Assembly: GCA_018268075.1 (NCBI GenBank)
Contig: JAFDXH010000297.1
Location: forward strand, 1-41,403
Origin: Bacteroidota bacterium
Lineage (GTDB): Bacteria > Bacteroidota > Bacteroidia > Chitinophagales > Chitinophagaceae
DNA: 41,403 nt
Reading direction: 5' to 3'
Below, one piece after another: positions 8,190 through 16,782 of the stretch. Numbering within the stretch: the first letter of the stretch is position 1; the number at the start of each line of letters is the position of its first letter. Made by a program: the position numbers and the translations under genes. The notes under the pieces are model-generated. The model had not been told where the DNA came from and made no database searches. It saw nothing but the letters and a program-made list of their open reading frames with translations.

Positions 8190-9455
8190 ATGGTTGATGT
8201 GATTTTGGGCCTACAATGGGGCGACGAAGGAAAGGGAAAGATTGTAGACTTTTTTGCGCCCTCTTATGATGTGATTGCCAGATTTCAGGGTGGGCCTAAT
8301 GCTGGGCATACCTTGTATGTTAATGGAAAGAAAATAGTGCTTCACCAAATACCATCCGGTATATTTCGTGCCAATAAAATAAACCTCATTGGAAATGGGG
8401 TAGTATTAGACCCGGTAATATTGCGAAAAGAATGCGAATCTGTGGCAGCATTGGGAGTAGATTATAAAAAATCGCTTTTTATAAGTGAAAGAGCACACCT
8501 TATTTTACCTACGCATAGAGCTATTGACCGCGCTAGTGAAGCCTCAAAAGGTAATGATAAAATAGGATCCACGCTTAAGGGAATTAGCCCGGCATATATG
8601 GATAAAACCGGCAGAAATGGATTGCGTGTGGGCGATCTGTTAGATAAAAATTTTATTTCAAAATATATTAAACTCAGGCTGAAGCACCAGAAATTACTGG
8701 ATAACTTTTCATTTACAGAAGACATCACTTCGTGGGAGGAAGAATTTTTTGAATCTATTGAATTTTTAAAAACAATTCCGATTGTAAATGGAGAATATTT
8801 TATTAATGATGCTATCCGCGACGGAAAAAAAATACTTGCTGAGGGTGCTCAGGGAAGTATGCTGGATGTAGATTTTGGCACTTTCCCTTATGTTACCTCA
8901 TCCAGCACAATTACTGCAGGGGTATGTAATGGGCTGGGTATAGCGCCTCATCTTATAGGCGATGTTATTGGCATTACAAAAGCTTATTGCACCCGAGTAG
9001 GAAGCGGTCCGTTCCCCACTGAGTTGCATGACCTAATAGGTGATGAAATAAGAGAAAATGGCAAAGAATTTGGAAGCACTACAGGAAGGCCAAGGCGCTG
9101 CGGATGGATAGACCTTGTAGCATTGAAATATGCCTGCATGATAAATGGGGTTACAAAAATTGTTATGACCAAGGCAGATGTTTTAGATTCTTTAAAGACG
9201 CTTTCAGTTTGTGAAAGTTATTTAATCAATGGAGAGGTTACTTCACAAATCCCATTTCAGATGGATAGATTAAAAATAGAACCGGTATATAAAAACTTTA
9301 AAGGATGGGAACAAAGTATTACTGAAATTCATGAATTTACTGCCTTGCCGGTGGAGATGAAAACATACATAGAATACATTAACAGCAACCTGGGCATAAA
9401 TGTGCATTATATTTCAAACGGCCCCGGTACTGACCAGATAATTATGGCAGAATAA
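8190..9455 (+). CDS. purA: Adenylosuccinate synthetase
   Basis: PurA joins IMP and aspartate using GTP to make adenylosuccinate, the first committed step from IMP to AMP. The 421-residue length is normal. The N-terminal GTP-binding loop LGLQWGDEGKGK is present, with catalytic Asp12 and His40 (in GGPNAGHTL) one position earlier than the E. coli numbering. QGSMLDVDFGTFPYVTSS and the C-terminal STTGRPRRCGWIDL segment are also family signatures. ATG at 8190 gives the expected N-terminus. It stands alone between the Clp operon and a block-charged protein gene 102 bases downstream; that gap is very AT-rich. Confidence 0.97.
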   Translation: MVDVILGLQWGDEGKGKIVDFFAPSYDVIARFQGGPNAGHTLYVNGKKIVLHQIPSGIFRANKINLIGNGVVLDPVILRKECESVAALGVDYKKSLFISERAHLILPTHRAIDRASEASKGNDKIGSTLKGISPAYMDKTGRNGLRVGDLLDKNFISKYIKLRLKHQKLLDNFSFTEDITSWEEEFFESIEFLKTIPIVNGEYFINDAIRDGKKILAEGAQGSMLDVDFGTFPYVTSSSTITAGVCNGLGIAPHLIGDVIGITKAYCTRVGSGPFPTELHDLIGDEIRENGKEFGSTTGRPRRCGWIDLVALKYACMINGVTKIVMTKADVLDSLKTLSVCESYLINGEVTSQIPFQMDRLKIEPVYKNFKGWEQSITEIHEFTALPVEMKTYIEYINSNLGINVHYISNGPGTDQIIMAE

Positions 9456-9557
9456 TTGTAATTATCAATGTGTAAAATTTTTTAAAAAATATTCAAATTT
9501 TTTTTGGAATATTGAAAATGAATTTTAAAATTTACAAAAAATAATCCTTAAACAACC

Positions 9558-9965
9558 ATGAAATCAAACTCTGATAAGGAAAAATCTAATCCTAAAAAGT
9601 CAACTCAGAAGGCTTCTAAACCCAGTAGTAAACCTAATTCTAAAAAGAATATTGATGAGGACGATGAGGATGATGAAGAAGATTTTGAATCTCCCACATC
9701 AGGCAATCCTAAATCTGCAAAGAAGGGGAAGAGAAGCAATGATGATGACGATGACGATGATGATGATGAAATTCAGGATGATTGGGGAAAATCTGATGAA
9801 GAGGATTACGATCCTGACTTTCAGGAGTTTGACATCCCCAAATCAAAAAACAAGAAAGGGGCTGGCAAAAAGAGCGGTGCCGATGACGACTTTGAAATGG
9901 ATGATGATTTTAAATCTCTTGAGCTTTTTGATGATGAAGGCGATATGGATGATGACGACTTTTAG
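9558..9965 (+). CDS. Low-complexity protein with alternating basic and acidic blocks
   Basis: I do not recognise a characterised family. The 135-residue product has no hydrophobic segment and is almost certainly disordered and cytosolic. It is a block polyampholyte: basic Lys/Ser/Pro-rich residues 1-31, acidic 33-44, basic 50-61, acidic 62-92 (including nine consecutive Asp at 62-70), basic 94-106, acidic 109-135, ending in Phe. The few aromatic and aliphatic residues occur in the acidic parts (IQDDW, DFQEFDIP, DFKSLELF). The ATG start, the normal stop and a next gene that overlaps the stop by one base support real translation. The Asp run is encoded by a GAT/GAC repeat (9741-9767) that could change length by slippage. 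A role in binding nucleic acid or basic proteins is possible but unproven. Confidence 0.75.
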   Translation: MKSNSDKEKSNPKKSTQKASKPSSKPNSKKNIDEDDEDDEEDFESPTSGNPKSAKKGKRSNDDDDDDDDDEIQDDWGKSDEEDYDPDFQEFDIPKSKNKKGAGKKSGADDDFEMDDDFKSLELFDDEGDMDDDDF

Positions 9966-11266
9966 TGCTACCAACGATAAACGACATAGTAGAAAGAAGT
10001 TTTTCTACCTTCAATCTTCAGAGCCCGGGTTTATTCAAGAAACAATTACTGGAATTTGGTAATCGGGAGAAAAGTTTTTGTTTACTAGATAGTAATCAAT
10101 ACCCCAATTCATCTATTGAATTTATTGCAGCAATAGGTGTTGAAAAATCTTTCAGCTCCATAATGGGTAATGACTTGGCGGATATTGATACTTTTATCAA
10201 TCAAATACCGGACTATATTTTTTGCCATATTTCTTATGATCTGAAAAATAAGGTCGAAGCCTTGTCATCTAGCAATTATGATGGAATCGGATTCCCGGAT
10301 TTTTATTTTTTTCAGCCCGCAATTATTGTAATATCAGAATACGATAAGGTACATATAGGTGTGCTTAATGGTCAGCATGCAGATTTTATTTTTGATGCAA
10401 TTAATTCAATTCCATTTTCTCCGGCTACTTTTAAAACGGTTATTTTAGAGAGCCGTTTTTCGAGGCAGGAATATCGGGCTTCATTTGAAAAAATTATGCA
10501 TCATATTAATTCAGGGGATTGCTATGAAGTATGCTTCTGCCAAGAATTTTTCAAAGAAAATATTGAAATAAACCCTATTGAGGTTTTTAAGAAACTTATG
10601 TTGGCATCACCAACTCCTTTTGCTGCTTTTTATAAATTGGATGACAAGTATTTATTATGCGCAAGTCCTGAAAGATTTTTAAGCAGGCGGGGAAAGTCTA
10701 TTTTTTCTCAACCCATAAAGGGAACTGCACAAAGAAACAGAGAAGATAAAATAGCCGATGAAAGGATTAAGGTTGCACTAAAAAATAGTTTAAAGGAACG
10801 AAGTGAAAATATAATGATTGTAGATCTTGTTAGAAATGATTTATCAAAAATTTCCAGTAAGGCTTCTGTAAATGTCAGTGAATTTTTAGAAATATACACT
10901 TATCCTCAGGTGCACCAGATGATTTCGACCGTTGAGGCAATATTAGGAGATAAGATTACCTTTTCTGAGATTATTAAAGCTACATTTCCTATGGGATCTA
11001 TGACAGGTGCGCCAAAGAAGAGAGCCATGGAAATAATAGAAGAAATTGAAAAAACCAAACGAGGCTTATTTTCCGGCACTATTGGTTACCTTTCTCCCGA
11101 AAGAAATTTTGACCTGAATGTGGTAATAAGAAGCCTTTTATATAATGCAAAGAGCCAATATCTGTCGGTACAGGCAGGATCTGCAATTACACATCTGAGC
11201 AATGCTGAACATGAATACGAAGAGTGCCTCATAAAAATGCAGGCGATGCAGGCGGCTATCAGCTAA
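9965..11266 (+). CDS. pabB: Chorismate-binding enzyme, aminodeoxychorismate synthase component I type
   Basis: PabB converts chorismate with ammonia to 4-amino-4-deoxychorismate for folate synthesis. The 433-residue protein has the chorismate-binding catalytic domain at its C-terminus: SGDCYEVCFCQEF, PIKGTAQR, MTGAPKKRAMEIIEE and QAGSAITHLS. The lysine in PIKGT (Lys252) is typical of PabB, whereas TrpE usually has PIAGT, which is why I prefer PabB over anthranilate synthase. The glutaminase partner is not in the window. The best start is GTG at 9965, which shares a base with the preceding TAG stop (TAGTG), suggesting translational coupling. The first ATG is near residue 66 and would cut the conserved SFCLLDSN region. 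Its end overlaps the convergent lytic transglycosylase stop by a few bases. Confidence 0.85.
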   Translation: MLPTINDIVERSFSTFNLQSPGLFKKQLLEFGNREKSFCLLDSNQYPNSSIEFIAAIGVEKSFSSIMGNDLADIDTFINQIPDYIFCHISYDLKNKVEALSSSNYDGIGFPDFYFFQPAIIVISEYDKVHIGVLNGQHADFIFDAINSIPFSPATFKTVILESRFSRQEYRASFEKIMHHINSGDCYEVCFCQEFFKENIEINPIEVFKKLMLASPTPFAAFYKLDDKYLLCASPERFLSRRGKSIFSQPIKGTAQRNREDKIADERIKVALKNSLKERSENIMIVDLVRNDLSKISSKASVNVSEFLEIYTYPQVHQMISTVEAILGDKITFSEIIKATFPMGSMTGAPKKRAMEIIEEIEKTKRGLFSGTIGYLSPERNFDLNVVIRSLLYNAKSQYLSVQAGSAITHLSNAEHEYEECLIKMQAMQAAIS

Positions 11267-12384
11267 GATTTCCTTTTCTTATAAACAGTTTTATTGTCTG
11301 TTTGAATATTATTAAATATGGCCTGCACACATTCATTCAGGATTTCAAATTTTTTTATTTCAAATAATTTCATATTCTCTGAAGGAAGCCGCATTGTATA
11401 AATAAGTCCAGATTCTATCTTTGAATCAAATCCGGGGTTGTATTTATTGAACTCATCAAGCTGCATATCTATATTTTTAGCAATAATGGCAGCCTGGTAT
11501 CTACCTGAAAGGTCTATAGTTTTTAAATCAGCATTACCACTATCATAAAGTGGCCTGTCTTTATCGGTGTCAGAAAGTTTAGTGTAGTCAAAAGAATCAT
11601 TTTTGGGGTTGGTACTTCCGCCCTCCATAATATAATGTGTTGCAATAAATTTTTTGACATGGTTGCGAGACTCCTCTGGCAAATAATATTGTAGCTTCCA
11701 AAAATCACGGCTACCGCTTTTTTTAATAGCACTGTAAACCCTGCCGGGGCCGCCATTATAAGCTGCAATTACCAACAACCAATCTTTAAGATCTTTGTAT
11801 AGGTTCAATAAATATTTTGCAGCAGCATGGGTGCTTTTATTATAGTCTGTCCGGTCATCTACTTCTGAATTTACTCTAAGGCCATAATCTTTGGCAGTGT
11901 AACTCATAAATTGCCAAGGGCCAAGCGCACCCGCAACTGATAGGGCATTCGATTTTAAATCACTTTCAATAACAGCAAGGTATTTTAATTCATGTGGTAA
12001 TCCATATTGCGATAATATACCATCAATAAGATTGAAATAGGGCACTCCTGTTTTCTTTAAATTTTGTAAATAATTGGTATGTGCCTGAAGATAATCCTGC
12101 ATGTATTTCTCAGCATAAGGATTTACCTGAAATGAATAGGGTAATGAAGGATTGTAAGTGTAATTTTTAAAGAGATTTTTAAAACCGTATTTAGTTACCT
12201 GGCTTAAATATTCTACTTTGTCTTTCTTTACCGGTGTGGTGGATTGTACTACTTGTTCTATTATTTTATCTTCTTTCTTAATATTGATTAAGGAGTCAGT
12301 ACTACTTTTTTGTTGTTGGCATAAACTATATTCCGGAAGAATAAACAGGTAGGAGATTAATAATATAAATGAGATTTTATACAT
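11263..12384 (-). CDS. Lytic transglycosylase, MltD-like SLT domain
   Basis: This enzyme should cleave peptidoglycan glycan strands in the periplasm. From ATG at 12384 it has 373 residues. A signal peptide is clear (MYKISFILLISYLFILPEYS, then LCQQQ). A Cys at residue 22 is present, but the preceding residues do not form a good lipobox. The SLT domain has the proposed catalytic Glu140 in LAVIESDLKSNA, then AGALGPWQFM and AAYNGGPGRVYSA. The C-terminal 80 residues resemble the region after the SLT domain in MltD-type enzymes, but I cannot identify a clear LysM repeat. The frame extends 8 codons upstream; I choose the internal ATG because it begins a proper signal peptide and overlaps the gatA stop by 8 bases. 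Confidence 0.85.
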   Translation of the reverse strand: MYKISFILLISYLFILPEYSLCQQQKSSTDSLINIKKEDKIIEQVVQSTTPVKKDKVEYLSQVTKYGFKNLFKNYTYNPSLPYSFQVNPYAEKYMQDYLQAHTNYLQNLKKTGVPYFNLIDGILSQYGLPHELKYLAVIESDLKSNALSVAGALGPWQFMSYTAKDYGLRVNSEVDDRTDYNKSTHAAAKYLLNLYKDLKDWLLVIAAYNGGPGRVYSAIKKSGSRDFWKLQYYLPEESRNHVKKFIATHYIMEGGSTNPKNDSFDYTKLSDTDKDRPLYDSGNADLKTIDLSGRYQAAIIAKNIDMQLDEFNKYNPGFDSKIESGLIYTMRLPSENMKLFEIKKFEILNECVQAIFNNIQTDNKTVYKKRKS

Positions 12385-13819
12385 CAGCTTTTTCCTTAAA
12401 ATGCTCAAGGATATAATTTGAAAATTCTAATAATTGTTGATCACTATTCTTTTTGCCCACGAGTTGCACACCAAAGGGCATACCATTGCTATGTTTAAAG
12501 AGGGGGATAGAAATTGCAGGCAACCCGGTAAGATTAGCGAATACAGTATAAATATCTGAAAGATACATTCCCATTGTATCCTTTTTCATTGCACCTAATT
12601 CGCCTGCGGTATCTATAACTGTTGGAAGCATTATAAAATCATATTCTTCAAAAATATGCTGTGTCTGATTCACAAGCATTTGCCTTACCTTTTGTGCTTT
12701 AGTAAAATAGGCATCAAAATATCCCTCACTTAATACAAAGCTGCCAAGCATTATTCTTTTTTTTACTTCAATTCCAAAACCCTCAGACCTGTTTGCTTTA
12801 TAAAACTTATCAATTGTTTGTTCATTCTTGGCTGTTCTGTGCCCATATCTGATTCCATCATATCTTGAAAGATTGGAGGAAGCTTCTGCAGTTGTGAGTA
12901 TATAATAGGCCGGTACAATGTAGTCAATAAGATCAAAATTTTTTTCAACTACATGGTGCTTAAAATTTTTCAATTTATCTGAAAGTATATAAATAGCTTT
13001 CTTTATTTCCGAATCAAGGGATGCATACTCCAGCGCATTTTTAAATAAGGCAATTTGCCGACTACCATCTTTATTTTCTGGCACAAAGGTTTCTGTCTGT
13101 TGGGAAATGGTACTATCGAAATTGTCTGAACCTTTTATTGTATCTAATACTCTTGAAATGTCATCTGTATTTTGAGCGAAAATACCTATTTGATCAAAGG
13201 AAGATGCATAAGCTATTAAGCCATAACGCGAGATGGTACCATAGGATGGTTTGTACCCAACGATGCCACAGTAATCGGCAGGTTGCCTTACAGATCCACC
13301 GGTATCGCTTCCAAGGCTCACCATACAAAGGCCTGCCTGAACTGCTACAGCAGACCCACCAGAGGAGCCGCCTGAAATTCTGTTTTTATCTTTTGCATTT
13401 CTTACAGGCCCATATACTGAGGTTTCATTTGTACTGCCCATAGCAAATTCATCACAGTTGCAAACTCCGATGATGATCGCATCTGCTGATAATAACCGGT
13501 CAACAACCGTTGCGTTATATACCGATTTAAAATCCTTGAGCATCTTTGATGCTGCGGTCACTTGATGATCTTTGTAACAAATAACATCTTTGATGGAAAC
13601 AACTACACCATGCAATTTTCCTAAAGGAGTATTTTGATTTCTCTTTGCATCTAATTCTCTTGCTTTTGATATCGCCTCCTCTCGAAATACTTCCACAAAA
13701 GCATTTAATTCTTTGGTGGCATCAATTTTTTCAAGAAAATGGGTTACTACCTCTTCGCAGGAAATCTGGCCTAAGGTAAGCGCATCATGGTATTGACTTA
13801 TGGACTGAAATTGGTACAC
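12377..13819 (-). CDS. gatA: Glutamyl/aspartyl-tRNA amidotransferase subunit A
   Basis: GatA is the amidase subunit of GatCAB, which converts misacylated Glu-tRNA(Gln) or Asp-tRNA(Asn) to the correct amide forms. The 480-residue protein has the amidase signature with the Ser-cisSer-Lys triad: Lys77 in VSIKDVI, Ser152 in GGSSGGSAV and Ser176 in SDTGGSVRQP. The start is GTG at 13819; a stop codon lies immediately upstream in frame, so no longer form is possible, and the first residues MYQFQSISQY fit the family. gatB and gatC are not in this window, which is common in Bacteroidota. A lytic transglycosylase gene overlaps its stop, so the two are probably co-transcribed. Confidence 0.95.
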   Translation of the reverse strand: MYQFQSISQYHDALTLGQISCEEVVTHFLEKIDATKELNAFVEVFREEAISKARELDAKRNQNTPLGKLHGVVVSIKDVICYKDHQVTAASKMLKDFKSVYNATVVDRLLSADAIIIGVCNCDEFAMGSTNETSVYGPVRNAKDKNRISGGSSGGSAVAVQAGLCMVSLGSDTGGSVRQPADYCGIVGYKPSYGTISRYGLIAYASSFDQIGIFAQNTDDISRVLDTIKGSDNFDSTISQQTETFVPENKDGSRQIALFKNALEYASLDSEIKKAIYILSDKLKNFKHHVVEKNFDLIDYIVPAYYILTTAEASSNLSRYDGIRYGHRTAKNEQTIDKFYKANRSEGFGIEVKKRIMLGSFVLSEGYFDAYFTKAQKVRQMLVNQTQHIFEEYDFIMLPTVIDTAGELGAMKKDTMGMYLSDIYTVFANLTGLPAISIPLFKHSNGMPFGVQLVGKKNSDQQLLEFSNYILEHFKEKADV

Positions 13820-13891
13820 TTATTAAAAATAAAAAAGGTTGAGCCTCCACTTGAAAATAGCTGCCACAACCTGATACGAATATATTATTAA

Positions 13892-14149
13892 TTATTTGGG
13901 AAGATCTTCTCTAACCACTTCCTTTTCTTTAGTAGTTACTTTTTCCTTTTCGTTCATGCCGGCATCTATTTCTTTCTTAACGCTATCTTTTGCATCATTA
14001 AATTCCCGAACACCACGACCGATACCACGCATAAGGTCTGGGATTTTTCTGCCACCAAAAAATAGTAGTACAACCAGTAGGATTAATACCCACTCAGAAC
14101 CACCAGGCATTGCCAATAATAAACCGGGATTTAGAAATAAAGAATGCAT
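13892..14149 (-). CDS. tatA: Twin-arginine translocase subunit TatA/TatE
   Basis: TatA forms the pore-like component of the twin-arginine translocase, which moves folded proteins across the inner membrane. The 85-residue protein has one transmembrane helix (WVLILLVVLLFF, about residues 20-31), the FGGRKIPDLMRGIGRGVREF hinge and amphipathic helix that defines TatA, and a charged C-terminal tail with alternating Lys and Glu. The ATG at 14149 leaves a 19-residue segment before the helix, slightly longer than usual; a later start at Met14 is possible. A strong -7 element lies just upstream. tatC is not in the window. Confidence 0.93.
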   Translation of the reverse strand: MHSLFLNPGLLLAMPGGSEWVLILLVVLLFFGGRKIPDLMRGIGRGVREFNDAKDSVKKEIDAGMNEKEKVTTKEKEVVREDLPK

Positions 14150-14165
14150 AAATGAAATTTGATGT

Positions 14166-14173
14166 CAAAGATA
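14166..14173 (-). promoter_or_regulatory. -7 promoter element for tatA
   Basis: On the minus strand TATCTTTG matches TAnnTTTG exactly, ending 16 bases before the tatA ATG. A TTTT lies about 18 bases upstream as a weak -33 element. Confidence 0.6.
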
Positions 14174-14231
14174 CGTCATTAAATTTCCTTTAAAACTAAA
14201 GTGGATGATAAAAGTTCAACAGAAGCAAAAG

Positions 14232-14351
14232 TTATTTAATGTATCTGCCACATTTCGCTTTTCCATTGGCAGCTTCATACGGTGTGATTCCGCGGGCGCA
14301 GGATGCGGCCATAATGATTAATAATAGGTATAAAAGAATGTTTTTTTTCAT
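14232..14351 (-). CDS. 39-residue putative lipoprotein
   Basis: A short complete frame runs from ATG at 14351 to TAA at 14232. The product begins MKKNILLYLLLIIMAASC, a textbook short lipoprotein signal with the lipid-acceptor Cys at residue 18. The mature part of 22 residues is RGITPYEAANGKAKCGRYIK preceded by CA, with a second Cys near the end (residue 35). I do not recognise a characterised family. The gene lies between the rplS terminator and tatA, in a 298-base gap. The good signal peptide, with a charged start, hydrophobic core and lipobox-like AASC, is the main reason to believe in it. It would be anchored in the inner or outer membrane. No function can be assigned. Confidence 0.65.
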   Translation of the reverse strand: MKKNILLYLLLIIMAASCARGITPYEAANGKAKCGRYIK

Positions 14352-14400
14352 TTAGGTGAATTTATTACAACCAGGGTGAAAGCAAGAATAAAAATAAAAA

Positions 14401-14431
14401 AACCGAAAAGCAAGTACTTTTCGGTTTTTTT
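14401..14431 (-). terminator. Rho-independent terminator of rplS
   Basis: AACCGAAAAG (14401-14410) and CTTTTCGGTT (14417-14426) form a perfect 10-pair stem with a 6-base loop. Read on the minus strand, 17 bases after the rplS stop, the stem is followed by TTTTTTTATTTTTATT. The plus strand also has a T-run, so it could act in both directions. Confidence 0.85.
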
Positions 14432-14447
14432 ATTAAAATTTTTATAA

Positions 14448-14798
14448 TTATTTGATTCTTTTTTCTTTAATACGGGCACTTTTACCACTTCTTTCTCTTA
14501 GGAAGTATAACTTAGAACGACGCACTTTACCAACTTTATGAAGTTTGATGCTTTCTATATTGGGGGAAAATACAGGAAAAAGACGCTCAACACCCACACC
14601 ATCGCTTATTTTTCGTACGGTAAATGTAGCAGTTCCGCCTTCACCTTGGCGTTTGATTACATCACCTTTAAAACTTTGGATACGTTCTTTATTGCCTTCT
14701 AAAATTTTATAATTAACAGTGATATTGTCTCCTGCTTTAAAATTAGGAATTTCTTTTTTTGAAGTGAGCTGCTCGTGCACAAAAGCGACTGCGTTCAT
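14448..14798 (-). CDS. rplS: 50S ribosomal protein L19
   Basis: L19 sits at the 30S-50S interface of the ribosome. The 116-residue protein has the family order: an N-terminal helix, [35 protein letters not shown], the [17 protein letters not shown] core, and the basic C-terminal region [23 protein letters not shown] at 14798 is the expected start. It has a good -7 promoter 21 bases upstream and a strong terminator right after it, so it can be a single-gene transcript, although rny lies upstream on the same strand. Confidence 0.98.
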   Translation of the reverse strand: MNAVAFVHEQLTSKKEIPNFKAGDNITVNYKILEGNKERIQSFKGDVIKRQGEGGTATFTVRKISDGVGVERLFPVFSPNIESIKLHKVGKVRRSKLYFLRERSGKSARIKEKRIK

Positions 14799-14819
14799 AG
14801 CTTTTTTATTTTAGGATTG

Positions 14820-14827
14820 CAAAGGTA
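14820..14827 (-). promoter_or_regulatory. -7 promoter element for rplS
   Basis: On the minus strand TACCTTTG matches TAnnTTTG exactly, ending 21 bases before the rplS ATG. No good -33 element is seen; the upstream sequence is an A-run. Confidence 0.6.
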
Positions 14828-14912
14828 GCAATTTTTTTTTTAAATGTGGGTTGGAAATCTAATTCTTTTTTAAATATGAGCCTTTGGCCCCTTTTTTTGA
14901 ATAGGGGTTACA

Positions 14913-16475
14913 TTATCTGGCTACGTTTACAGCTCTTTTTTCCCGAATTACAGTAACTTTTATCTGGCCTGGATAGGTCATTTCAGTTTGTATCTTTTGG
15001 GCAATTTCGAAACTCAATTTGTCGCTTTCGCCATCAGTCACTTTTTCAGCTTCTACTATTACCCGCAATTCCCTTCCGGCTTGTATAGCATACGCTTTTT
15101 CCACGCCTGTATAGGTAAGAGCAAGGTTCTCGAGGTCTTTAATGCGCTGCAGATATTGCTGCATAATTTCTCTTCTTGCCCCCGGCCTTGCACCACTCAT
15201 GGAATCACAGGCCTGTACCACCGGGCTTATTACATATTGCATTTCTACCTCATCGTGGTGGGCGCCTATGGCATTACATACAGCAGGGTTTTCACCATAT
15301 TTTTCTGCCAGTTTCATGCCCAATAAAGCGTGGCTTAGTTCAGTCTCCTCGTCAGGAACCTTACCTATATCATGAAGTAGGCCTGCGCGCTTGGCAAGTT
15401 TGGCATTCAGCCCTAATTCTGCCGCCATCACCCCGCATAAATTCGCTACTTCACGGCTGTGCATTAATAGATTCTGGCCATAGGAAGAACGAAATCTCAT
15501 TTTACCTACTATTCTTACTAATTCTTTATGAAGGCCGTGAATGCCTAATTCGATCACAGTTCGTTCGCCTATTTCTACAATTTGCTCTTCAATTTGTTTT
15601 CGTGTTTTTTCTACTACTTCTTCTATGCGAGCCGGGTGAATGCGCCCATCTGCTACTAATCGTTGTAGAGAAAGCCTGGCTATTTCGCGCCTTAATGGAT
15701 CGAATGATGAAAGTATAATTGCTTCCGGAGTGTCATCTACTATCAAATCTACACCTGTGGCGGCCTCTATGGCTCTGATATTTCTTCCTTCACGACCAAT
15801 GATGGATCCTTTGATCTCATCACTTTCCAAATTGAAAACAGTGATCGCATTTTCTATCGCCTGTTCGGCTGCGGTACGCTGAATGGTTTGAATAATGATT
15901 TTGCGGGCTTCTTTATTTGCCTTCACTTTGGCATCATCTATAATTTCTTGCTGAATACTCAGCGCCTGAGAGTTAGCCTCATTTTTAAGCGTTTCTATTA
16001 ATTGTGATTTGGCCTGTTCTGCACTCAATCCGGCTACACCTTCTAATCTTTTAATATGTTCTTCCTGATGCTTTTCTAATTCTGTGCGCTTGATGTTTAC
16101 AATTTCTGTCTGGCGGGTTAGGGTTTGCCTAATAGTTTCATTTTCTTTAAGCGATCGCTCTATCTGCTGATCTTTCTGATTGACCGATTGCTCCTTTTGT
16201 TTCAGTCGGTTTTCACTTTCACTTATTTTTTGATTGCGCTGAAAAACCTGCTTATCATGTTCAGATTTAAGCTGTACAAAATGCTCTTTTGCTTCTAACT
16301 GTTTTTCTTTTTTAAGTGTTTCTGCTTGTTTGCCGGCTTCCGACAGAATGGCTTGAGCTTGTTGTTCTGCAGTTTCAATTATTTGTTTTGTGTTTTTGGC
16401 AAATAAAATTTTGCCTAAAATAATTCCTGCAATGAGTGCTATTATTCCAACTATTATTGGGAGAAGTGATTCCAT
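14913..16475 (-). CDS. rny: Ribonuclease Y
   Basis: RNase Y is a membrane-anchored endoribonuclease that starts mRNA decay. The 520-residue protein has an N-terminal transmembrane helix ([22 protein letters not shown]), a long coiled coil rich in Glu, Lys and Gln (about residues 30-190), a KH RNA-binding domain with [15 protein letters not shown], and an HD domain with the metal-binding [12 protein letters not shown] and GAHHDEVE segments. ATG at 16475 gives the expected membrane anchor. It lies upstream of rplS with 114 bases between them. The presence of RNase Y suggests that mRNA turnover here includes a Bacillus-like component. Confidence 0.96.
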   Translation of the reverse strand: MESLLPIIVGIIALIAGIILGKILFAKNTKQIIETAEQQAQAILSEAGKQAETLKKEKQLEAKEHFVQLKSEHDKQVFQRNQKISESENRLKQKEQSVNQKDQQIERSLKENETIRQTLTRQTEIVNIKRTELEKHQEEHIKRLEGVAGLSAEQAKSQLIETLKNEANSQALSIQQEIIDDAKVKANKEARKIIIQTIQRTAAEQAIENAITVFNLESDEIKGSIIGREGRNIRAIEAATGVDLIVDDTPEAIILSSFDPLRREIARLSLQRLVADGRIHPARIEEVVEKTRKQIEEQIVEIGERTVIELGIHGLHKELVRIVGKMRFRSSYGQNLLMHSREVANLCGVMAAELGLNAKLAKRAGLLHDIGKVPDEETELSHALLGMKLAEKYGENPAVCNAIGAHHDEVEMQYVISPVVQACDSMSGARPGARREIMQQYLQRIKDLENLALTYTGVEKAYAIQAGRELRVIVEAEKVTDGESDKLSFEIAQKIQTEMTYPGQIKVTVIREKRAVNVAR

Positions 16476-16782
16476 TTTTTTTCAAAATATTTATACGGTT
16501 CATGATCTTTTCACTTTTTATAAAAAAGTTTTTTCGCGTAGGCGAATAAACGAAGATAAAAAAAATGACTCAATTTCAATCCCTATAACTTGATAAATTG
16601 GGAAGAATGTATTGCTCATTCCCCCGTTTTGGGAAATTGGCGTGGGTTTACCGCCCCATGTTTCAAAAAGGATAGTGCAAATTGTTGCATAAATACGTTT
16701 TAAATAGCTTATTTAGGTAACACAATAAATCCCACCTAAATGGAATTTATTGTGCTTGTGTATTTAGCAATAAGCTTTAAAT
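16476..16782. other. 307-base gene-free region between rny and a barrel gene
   Basis: No convincing frame is present. Next to rny there is a small hairpin, TTCGC/GCGAA (16533-16546) with a GTAG loop, in the probable rny leader. The part next to the barrel gene holds the two interleaved inverted repeats at 16711-16754 listed separately. The rest is AT-rich with nothing I can name. Confidence 0.6.
16711..16754. repeat. Two interleaved perfect inverted repeats
   Basis: ATTTAGGT (16711-16718) is complementary to ACCTAAAT (16734-16741). CACAATAAAT (16721-16730) is complementary to ATTTATTGTG (16745-16754). The arms alternate as A, B, A', B', the arrangement of an H-type pseudoknot or of two competing hairpins. 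The gaps are 2, 3 and 3 bases. It lies 29 bases after the stop of the minus-strand barrel gene, so a 3'-end role is plausible, but no T-run follows on that strand. Confidence 0.6.

Noticed and set aside
9652-10062. A 136-codon methionine- and lysine-rich frame overlapping the block-charged gene and pabB
   Set aside because: It is the +1 reading of the GAT/GAC repeat and runs across the start of pabB; its composition reflects the repeat, not a protein.
15176-15718. A 180-codon plus-strand frame inside rny
   Set aside because: It lies antisense to the conserved HD and KH region of RNase Y and has no start context or recognisable motif.
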